Shown in pieces: positions 5,061 through 9,735 of a DNA stretch of 9,735 nt (position 1 is its first letter; every line of letters begins with the position of its first letter). The notes beneath the pieces were generated by a model. The model saw nothing but the letters and a program-made list of their open reading frames with translations, searched no databases and was not told the DNA's origin. The position numbers were made by a program, and so were the translations under genes. The stretch comes from Thermoplasmata archaeon (GTDB lineage Archaea > Thermoplasmatota > Thermoplasmata > Thermoplasmatales > GCA-001856825): NCBI GenBank assembly GCA_021831005.1, contig JAKBNO010000044.1, positions 1 to 9,735 of the forward strand, given 5' to 3'.

Positions 5061-7766
5061 TTATGTGTACTGAATATAGTAATAGACCAGTGTGCCTGGA
5101 GTCAGCATGGATGGATCCAGTGTTGCCTTGACGATGTAAGGACTGTAGTACAGCACTTCTAGTGGTTGTACGGTTCCAACATAGAGGTAAAGGTTGAGTG
5201 CTATAGTTTCTGCTTTCCAGTACTGGGCTGTTCTCTCAGTGTAGTTGGTCTGTCCGTTTGCCTTGTCAAACAAGTTCCACATCTCTGTTATGTTCGCCCA
5301 TTGGCTCGGATTGGTGGTCTGGTTGAACCCGGGTTCCTGCATAAGTCCGTCTGGGTAGGAGAATATTCCGAATTCCTGGTAGAACGGTCCGACGAAGTCG
5401 GATGGATCAGGGTAATCGAAGAACCATTCCTGCACCGTGATTGGGATTGGGTTTAGGCCTGGTGCAGAAGAAAGCGAACTGATGTCGTTCGAAGAAAGAT
5501 CGACGAGTTCGGGTTGCACATGACCTCCGCTCATTGCCTGTAAGGCTGCGATCCAGACTGTTACCTCCGCATCAAATTGCGGGTTTCCTTGCTGCGAAAC
5601 TATGGGGAGATAGTAAGTCTTTCCAGTCTTTGAATAGTTAGTCTGGTTCCAGTAATTTCGTGCAAGAGAGATGCTCTGGTTCTGATTGAACTGTGCTGAT
5701 AAATTGCCTGGATAGTTTGGCATGCCTTTAGGTATCAGACCTGTCAGTGCGCTGACAAACGGTATTCCGTTGAAGGAGTTTGCATCATTTATGGCATATG
5801 TGTAGTTGTATGCATAGGAGAATGCTTTTCTGACGCTGAGGTTTGCGAAGAAGAATTGATCTATGTTTGTCTGTCCATCAAGAAGTTTCGCACCTGAAAC
5901 GTTTAAGTTCAGGTTGTATACCCAGGTATATGCCGCCAACTCGGAGAAACTGAACGATTTCAGTATGCCCTGTTTTTCAAGGTTAAGCGCCTGTTGAGTC
6001 TCTGAGGGTGGAAATGCGTTCATCCCTACCTGTGCATATCCGGAGGCTAGCTGGGAGACTGATGTCGCGTCGTTTGACTCGTACTCAAGAATTATCTTGG
6101 GTATCAGTTTTGAAGGAGCAGGGTTTCCAGGGGTTTGCTGATAATATGGATTCACAGTAAGTATGGTTTCTTGAGCAGGTTCGTACAGTGATTCCAAATA
6201 TGGCCCGGTTCCCATAGTGTTGTAGTGCAGATACTGGACCCAGTGCGACTCGTTGCCGTCCTGGATGTAATTCTGGTACGCAGCGCTCGTGTTTGCTAGA
6301 CCGGCTCCGTGGTCATTCAGCCAGCTATTATCTAATACGAAGTTGTAGATGAGAGCCATTATCTGCAGGAAGTATTGTCCTCCTCCATAATCTTCAATCT
6401 GGTATGTCTGGTTCAGATTCCCATAGCTCTGTCCACCGTAAGTTGCAGTCGCATTTGGTAGCCAGGTTGCATTTGCTGGCATCAAGTGGAAAGTGACCGA
6501 GTTTGTGGTGTTGTTCCAGGTTATTGCGCGATGTATCCAGTAGAAACTCGTGTTGAATGGTCCATAAATCGATGGTCCTGGCAGCATTATATGAGCTGTG
6601 ATCCATCCGGGACACCCTGGATCATTTGAGAACAGGAGGGTCCTAGCTATTGACTGGTATACGTCGTAAGGCGTGACTGAATCTCCATTGGAGAATTTTA
6701 TTGATGTGTTGATGTAGAATGTCCAAACAGTGTGGTTCGCATTTACTTCACCATTTGCAACGGTAGGAATGTTCGTCGCTATCACAGGATTGAATTGTGA
6801 TGTCGAGCTACCATTGTAATAGACAAGTCCCTGGTAGACGTTGTTCAACACTTCGTAACCAAGCAGGTCGTAGTTAATAGCAGGATCAAATGTTGTAGGG
6901 CCACCCGAGAAGAATATTGCATTCACAAGTTGGTTCTTGTCTATGCTTACAGGGATAGGTTTAGACGAGATTGAATAGTTACCTGCCGCAATCGTGAGTA
7001 TATAGTCACCAGTAGCTGTACTGGATCCAGATGTTGTATTTGTGATCAGATCAACTGTGTGAATTCCAGGGGAGCTGAAGGTTACGTTGATTGTTTCAGG
7101 CAAGCCAGTATTGTTGTCGTTAATTATCGAACTTCCACTGTCTATGTTCCAGACAAACGATGATATTGTGTAGTTGAGAGCCCCAGGAACCGAAGAACCA
7201 ACGGTTAGGGGTTGGAGAAGTAGACTTCCGGAGAATGTCAAGTTTTCAAATCCCCCAGATGGAATTGTCTGATTTGTCGTTCCTCCTGATGCCAAATTGA
7301 TAGTAATTCCTCCGTAAATTGCTGCGTCATTTGAGACAGTTGGCGGAATTATCGTTACTCCGAAAAGGCTCTGATCATTTGTCAGCGTTGAACCGTTCGT
7401 AGCATAAACTGTGACAGTTACAAGATAACTGCCTGGGTCTGTATAGGTGTAAGATATTTCTCCCAAATTGGATGTTACGGTCTTTTCCACTCCATTTCCA
7501 AAATTCCATACTGCTTTGGAAAATGGCATATTGGTCGTCACTCCAGTAGTAAAAGTAAGCGGCGTCCCCACAGACGTCTGTACAGATGAGACAGAAGGGG
7601 ATATTGCTAGAGGAGTTGAGCCCTGTTTTGGTTTAGTCAACACTACGCCTGCCACGACACCGGCAATGATTACGATGACGACGACTGCTATTACAATTCC
7701 GATTGTTCTCTTATTGGTCTTTTTGGGTGTAGTAGGCGAATTGTTGGGACTAGAATTTTCTGTCAA
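5061..7766 (-). CDS. Membrane-anchored PKD-domain ABC-type peptide/solute-binding protein (SBP_bac_5-like)
   Basis: The 901-residue protein begins with a short Lys/Arg-containing cytoplasmic tail (1-20) and one hydrophobic segment at about 22-44, with no lipobox, so it is probably held by an uncleaved N-terminal anchor. Two PKD-like beta domains follow: about 55-140 ('VWNFGNG' with 'YTYTDPGSYLVTVTV') and about 150-262 ('FVWNIDSG' with 'FSSPGIHTVDLIT'). From about 283 to the end is a DppA/OppA-like domain beginning 'GGPTTFDPAINYD' and containing 'FSNGDSVTPYDVYQSI', typical of family 5 solute-binding proteins. I count 29 N-x-S/T sequons outside the anchor, consistent with a glycosylated surface protein. 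Family knowledge: it would capture oligopeptides or similar solutes for an ABC importer; no permease or ATPase gene is in the window. The start is TTG at 7766: there is an in-frame stop a few codons upstream, AGGTGA lies 4 bases before it, and a later start would remove the anchor. Confidence 0.9.
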   Translation of the reverse strand: MTENSSPNNSPTTPKKTNKRTIGIVIAVVVIVIIAGVVAGVVLTKPKQGSTPLAISPSVSSVQTSVGTPLTFTTGVTTNMPFSKAVWNFGNGVEKTVTSNLGEISYTYTDPGSYLVTVTVYATNGSTLTNDQSLFGVTIIPPTVSNDAAIYGGITINLASGGTTNQTIPSGGFENLTFSGSLLLQPLTVGSSVPGALNYTISSFVWNIDSGSSIINDNNTGLPETINVTFSSPGIHTVDLITNTTSGSSTATGDYILTIAAGNYSISSKPIPVSIDKNQLVNAIFFSGGPTTFDPAINYDLLGYEVLNNVYQGLVYYNGSSTSQFNPVIATNIPTVANGEVNANHTVWTFYINTSIKFSNGDSVTPYDVYQSIARTLLFSNDPGCPGWITAHIMLPGPSIYGPFNTSFYWIHRAITWNNTTNSVTFHLMPANATWLPNATATYGGQSYGNLNQTYQIEDYGGGQYFLQIMALIYNFVLDNSWLNDHGAGLANTSAAYQNYIQDGNESHWVQYLHYNTMGTGPYLESLYEPAQETILTVNPYYQQTPGNPAPSKLIPKIILEYESNDATSVSQLASGYAQVGMNAFPPSETQQALNLEKQGILKSFSFSELAAYTWVYNLNLNVSGAKLLDGQTNIDQFFFANLSVRKAFSYAYNYTYAINDANSFNGIPFVSALTGLIPKGMPNYPGNLSAQFNQNQSISLARNYWNQTNYSKTGKTYYLPIVSQQGNPQFDAEVTVWIAALQAMSGGHVQPELVDLSSNDISSLSSAPGLNPIPITVQEWFFDYPDPSDFVGPFYQEFGIFSYPDGLMQEPGFNQTTNPSQWANITEMWNLFDKANGQTNYTERTAQYWKAETIALNLYLYVGTVQPLEVLYYSPYIVKATLDPSMLTPGTLVYYYIQYT

Positions 7767-7770
7767 TTCA

Positions 7771-7776
7771 TCACCT
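7771..7776 (-). promoter_or_regulatory. Shine-Dalgarno sequence deciding the TTG start of the SBP gene
   Basis: AGGTGA on the minus strand ends 4 bases before TTG (7766-7764). No ATG or GTG is available in frame before the upstream stop, so this site supports the unusual start codon. Unlike the epimerase and acs, this gene has a leadered mRNA. Confidence 0.65.
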
Positions 7777-7809
7777 AAAAATGTCTATGAAAAAACTTGG
7801 CTTAAACAT
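7771..7809 (-). CDS. Possible 12-residue leader ORF upstream of the SBP gene
   Basis: ATG at 7809 opens a 12-codon frame (MFKPSFFIDIFR) that ends in TGA at 7771-7773, within the Shine-Dalgarno sequence of the SBP gene. Translation of it would pass over that site and could couple to or control the TTG start. A GGAGGG sequence lies 13 bases upstream, too far for a normal ribosome site, so it may well be chance. Confidence 0.2.
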   Translation of the reverse strand: MFKPSFFIDIFR

Positions 7810-7848
7810 TGCTGAATATTTACCCTCCTAAAACACCAAAATTTATTA

Positions 7849-7856
7849 ATATAAAA
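7849..7856 (-). promoter_or_regulatory. Proximal TATA box candidate of the SBP gene
   Basis: TTTTATAT on the minus strand, followed by more AT-rich sequence, would place transcription start near 7827 and give a leader of about 60 bases before the TTG. This is the best box A match in the 7767-8018 gap. Confidence 0.5.
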
Positions 7857-7912
7857 CAAACTTAATTATTCCTAAATACTGCCTCTATAACGAAATCTGT
7901 TGGATTATCGAG

Positions 7913-7923
7913 TAATTATAAAA
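7913..7923 (-). promoter_or_regulatory. Distal TATA box candidate upstream of the SBP gene
   Basis: TTTTATAATTA on the minus strand resembles box A and predicts a start near 7893. No start codon lies at that distance, so it would be a second promoter for the SBP gene with a leader of roughly 125 bases. The remaining sequence of the 7767-8018 gap is AT-rich and shows no other gene. Confidence 0.3.
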
Positions 7924-7942
7924 GTGGAAATTTGAAATAGTG

Positions 7943-7950
7943 AAAAAATT
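7943..7950 (-). terminator. Oligo-T terminator downstream of tRNA-His
   Basis: The minus strand reads AATTTTTT about 70 bases past the tRNA 3' end. A T-run of this kind is sufficient for archaeal termination; the distance implies a trimmed 3' trailer. Confidence 0.4.
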
Positions 7951-8018
7951 GTGTTCGAATAGCCTTGTGTAAACGCTCAGAAATGTCCTTGATTTCTTGC
8001 AATTGGAATCTATCTCAG

Positions 8019-8092
8019 GGCCGGGACCGGGATTTGAACCCGGGTCCGGGGATCCACAGTCCCCAAGGATGCACCGCTACCCCATCCCGGCC
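8019..8092 (-). tRNA. tRNA-His (anticodon GTG)
   Basis: The minus strand folds as a complete cloverleaf. The acceptor stem GCCGGGA pairs with TCCCGGC, the D arm is GGGT/ATCC, and the anticodon stem GGGGA/TCCCC encloses the loop CTGTGGA with anticodon GTG (8055-8057). A 4-base variable loop and a T arm CCGGG/CCCGG with loop TTCAAAT complete it. The histidine identity elements are encoded: an extra G at -1 (8092) facing the discriminator C73 (8019). CCA is not encoded. No intron interrupts it. The gene diverges from the HAD gene. Confidence 0.97.
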
Positions 8093-8113
8093 ATGTCTCC
8101 TCAAATACTTCTC

Positions 8114-8129
8114 GGTAAAAATATTTACC
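8114..8129. promoter_or_regulatory. Palindromic TATA element shared by tRNA-His and the HAD gene
   Basis: GGTAAAAATATTTACC has perfectly inverted arms (GGTAAA/TTTACC) and a TATA-like centre readable on both strands. Its midpoint is about 29 bases from the tRNA 5' end (8092, minus strand) and about 28 bases from the GTG at 8150 (plus strand), the right distance for box A in both directions. Confidence 0.55.
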
Positions 8130-8149
8130 AAAGGCAAGCATCGAGAGAA

Positions 8150-8821
8150 GTGCCCACAGGTAAAGCAATCTTCCTTGACTTTTCAAATACGATCACTACG
8201 GTGGAATCTGAGAATAGATCAATGTCATTGTGGCTCGATCTGATAATGGAAAAGTACCGGTTAAAGGAGGACGTACTAAGAAACTTCGCTGGAGCGAGAC
8301 TGAAAAAACTCGTCGATAGAGAAACAAGATTCAGAACCTTCATGCAGATCAATCACGAAGTGCTGTCAGAACTTTACGGAATTTCGGAAATCTTTGAGGA
8401 AGAATACTATCGGTCACACGAACGCAACTTGAGGCTGCGACCGGGTTTCGTTGATTTCATAGAAGGAGCCAAAAACGATTACGAAATAGTGATGGTAACT
8501 GATGCAGACAACATCTATACTGAGCGTACGACATCTGCTCTTGGTATCGACAAATATTTCGATTCAATCGTCACTGCAGAGATGGTGAAATCACCAAAAC
8601 CTGATCCAAGAATATTCAGGGCAGCTTTGAAAGAGGCACACGACCCTCCGAAGGTTGTATTTATAGGAGACTCGGAGAGAAGGGATATTGAGGGTGCGAA
8701 GAAGATGGGTTTCATTGCTTTGAAAATGGATGATCATTCCAGTAGCACCGTAGCAGATATGACTATTCACAACTTTAGCGATGCATCACGGGAGATAGAA
8801 AAACTTCTCTTGGGGTTGTAG
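8150..8821 (+). CDS. HAD-superfamily hydrolase with variant motif I (DxS)
   Basis: The 223-residue protein has all four HAD motifs. Motif I is FLDFSNT with nucleophile Asp10; motif II is VMVTD with Thr117. Motif III is KSPKPDP with Lys150 (Lys147 nearby), and motif IV is FIGDSERRD with Asp174 and Asp179. A helical cap lies at about 15-97. The usual second Asp of motif I, the acid/base in phosphatases, is Ser12. Members lacking this Asp include haloacid dehalogenases (Tyr) and phosphonatases (Ala), so the reaction may differ from simple phosphate ester hydrolysis; the substrate is unknown. The start is GTG at 8150, about 28 bases below a TATA element, implying a leaderless mRNA. The in-frame ATG at 8093 touches the tRNA-His 5' end and would add 19 residues unlike the family, so I reject it. 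The 97-residue gene follows 99 bases downstream. Confidence 0.82.
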   Translation: MPTGKAIFLDFSNTITTVESENRSMSLWLDLIMEKYRLKEDVLRNFAGARLKKLVDRETRFRTFMQINHEVLSELYGISEIFEEEYYRSHERNLRLRPGFVDFIEGAKNDYEIVMVTDADNIYTERTTSALGIDKYFDSIVTAEMVKSPKPDPRIFRAALKEAHDPPKVVFIGDSERRDIEGAKKMGFIALKMDDHSSSTVADMTIHNFSDASREIEKLLLGL

Positions 8822-8909
8822 GGTCGATTTCCCCAATCTAGCACGAAAAAAATTTTGTTACAATGAGAACGGTCGGAAAGGATGAAATTGTTGGACATAA
8901 TTAGAACTG

Positions 8910-8915
8910 GGTGAG
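8910..8915 (+). promoter_or_regulatory. Shine-Dalgarno sequence of the 97-residue gene
   Basis: GGTGAG lies 5 bases before the ATG at 8921, fixing that start and implying a leadered or co-transcribed mRNA. The gap after the HAD gene holds AT-rich sequence (8846-8860) that could be a weak promoter. Confidence 0.6.
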
Positions 8916-8920
8916 TTACG

Positions 8921-9214
8921 ATGAGTGTTAAAATCTACAAACTCAAGGCACAAGTCAGTAGCAATAATCCTAATTCAGTTTTGCAACTCGTGAAGAGGTT
9001 CGTAGGCGGGAAGGGTGAAGTAGTCTTGAAGGGGGAATTGATAGAGGTGAATGCAGAACTGGAAGGAGAAAGTGCAAAGGACCTCAATAGAAGTCTGCTC
9101 TCCGAGATGAGAAAGATAGAGAAGAAGACCAGACTTAGGGCGGAATGGACCTCAAATAATATTACCGAGAAATTTTTCGATTATGTTTCCAAGTCAGTCA
9201 AGGAGTCGGAATAG
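8921..9214 (+). CDS. Small alpha/beta protein of unknown function
   Basis: I do not recognise this 97-residue protein. It is hydrophilic, with no signal peptide or membrane segment, and reads as strand (KIYKLKAQVS), helix (about 17-28), two strands (about 32-50), then a long charged helix starting 'SAKDLNRSLLSEMRKIEKK' (about 51-69) and a C-terminal helix. That beta-alpha-beta-beta-alpha order and small size recall the KEOPS subunit Pcc1, but no sequence motif confirms it. Codon pattern, a good Shine-Dalgarno site and a following T-tract support a real gene. It lies on the same strand as the HAD gene, 99 bases after it, and is convergent with the next gene. Confidence 0.75.
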   Translation: MSVKIYKLKAQVSSNNPNSVLQLVKRFVGGKGEVVLKGELIEVNAELEGESAKDLNRSLLSEMRKIEKKTRLRAEWTSNNITEKFFDYVSKSVKESE

Positions 9215-9224
9215 TCTCTCTTAA

Positions 9225-9230
9225 TTTTTT
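9225..9230 (+). terminator. Oligo-T terminator of the 97-residue gene
   Basis: A run of six T, preceded by TTAA, begins about 10 bases after the TAG at 9212-9214 and lies in the 28-base gap between convergent genes. It fits archaeal intrinsic termination on the plus strand. Confidence 0.5.
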
Positions 9231-9242
9231 CAACGACGGAAA

Positions 9243-9735
9243 TTAAAACGAGCGGATTCTCTTGACGACGTTCGCTATTATTTCTTCAAAGTCCCCAGGT
9301 GCGACATTTTCATTGCTCTCAATGACTGTTTCGGTCTGACCAGTGCACGGACTGCCCGTTACAGAGTCCCCAGCAAATAACTGAACATACGGAGCATAGG
9401 AAGAAACGGAGACTTCAACCGTCTTGATGAAATCTGGATTCGGAGAGTAACCTCCCAAGCTGGAAGAGGTTTGTCTATCATAATCGGTAACTTGTCTTGG
9501 ATCGTACCCTATGCAAAAAGAACCCACCTTCTTTAATTCAAGTCCATAAACGACTGCATTAGATGGCGGTGTTTTGATCGCAAAGCCTCCTTCCAAAACA
9601 CTCCACGTTTGACCGGGGTCAAATGTGAAAACAAAAGCAATAATTCGCTTGCCTTTTCCGAAGTCTACCACACCCAATGGCATCGTGTTCCTGTCCGCTC
9701 CCTTGTTCATCAATGGTGAAAGTTTTCCAGCCCAG
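9243..9735 (-). CDS. Unrecognised protein, N-terminus outside window
   Basis: The frame is open from the TAA at 9243 to the right edge, giving at least 164 residues (WAGKLSPLMNKG... at the edge). A TTG (9713) and an ATG (9710) lie inside the frame, but neither has a clear Shine-Dalgarno sequence or a visible TATA box. The residues before them read as normal protein, so the gene most likely starts beyond the window. The visible part has an alternating hydrophobic pattern ('RIIAFVFTFDPGQTWSVLEGGF', given here as an excerpt of strand-rich sequence), two cysteines ('SFCIG' and 'SPCTG'), and a C-terminal helix ending 'VVKRIRSF'. I see no membrane segment and no known motif. It converges on the 97-residue gene with a 28-base gap. 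Confidence 0.7.
   Translation of the reverse strand, partial: WAGKLSPLMNKGADRNTMPLGVVDFGKGKRIIAFVFTFDPGQTWSVLEGGFAIKTPPSNAVVYGLELKKVGSFCIGYDPRQVTDYDRQTSSSLGGYSPNPDFIKTVEVSVSSYAPYVQLFAGDSVTGSPCTGQTETVIESNENVAPGDFEEIIANVVKRIRSF

Noticed and set aside
7766..7775. GTGATGA resembling a C box of a C/D guide RNA
   Set aside because: It is explained by the Shine-Dalgarno sequence of the SBP gene, and no CTGA D box or terminal stem is found at a suitable distance.
7997..8149. HAD gene start inside or at the edge of the tRNA gene (7997 or 8093)
   Set aside because: The frame crosses tRNA-His and yields residues with no family match; the GTG at 8150 has a correctly spaced TATA element and begins right before motif I.
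8863..8904. 13-codon plus-strand ORF upstream of the 97-residue gene
   Set aside because: It has no ribosome site or recognisable peptide and falls within what chance would give in a 99-base gap.
1..9735. CRISPR arrays, insertion sequences, attachment sites
   Set aside because: I saw no regularly spaced direct repeats, transposase or integrase genes, or duplicated tRNA 3' ends; the order looks like ordinary chromosomal sequence.

Overview
The window looks archaeal, most likely euryarchaeal and Thermoplasmata-like. This rests on four signs. TATA (box A) elements lie about 24-29 bases upstream of start codons, as in leaderless transcripts. Terminators are oligo-T tracts. KaiC/RecA-type regulatory ATPases of archaeal style are present. 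A very large, sequon-rich, membrane-anchored substrate-binding protein carries PKD domains. The lineage is an inference from gene style; no rRNA gene is present to fix it.

Left part (1-2311, minus strand): a tight operon read right to left. It begins with a GTG-initiated extended-SDR sugar-nucleotide epimerase (1373-2311), followed by two RecA/KaiC-like ATPase-fold proteins. Each junction is a 4-base ATGA overlap. The first ATPase-like protein (576-1376) has lost the P-loop lysine and the KaiC-type acidic pair. The second (1-579, running off the window) keeps both. This pseudo-ATPase/ATPase pair is the most interesting unit here.

Centre (2427-4926, minus strand): AMP-forming acetyl-CoA synthetase, preceded by a Nudix hydrolase of the CoA-pyrophosphatase/NUDT8-like type. 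The synthetase has its own TATA box squeezed into the 28-base gap after the Nudix stop codon.

5061-7766 (minus strand): a 901-residue extracytoplasmic peptide/solute-binding protein. It has an N-terminal membrane anchor, two PKD-like domains and an SBP_bac_5-type domain, and starts at TTG behind a good Shine-Dalgarno sequence. No permease or ATPase subunit of a transporter is in view. Its 5' flank (7767-8018) is AT-rich and holds two candidate TATA boxes and a possible 12-codon leader ORF.

Right part (8019-9735): tRNA-His(GTG) on the minus strand diverges from a HAD-superfamily hydrolase on the plus strand, and one palindromic TATA element sits midway between the two start points. Downstream are a 97-residue plus-strand protein of unknown function and, convergent to it, the 3' part of an unrecognised minus-strand gene that runs off the right edge.
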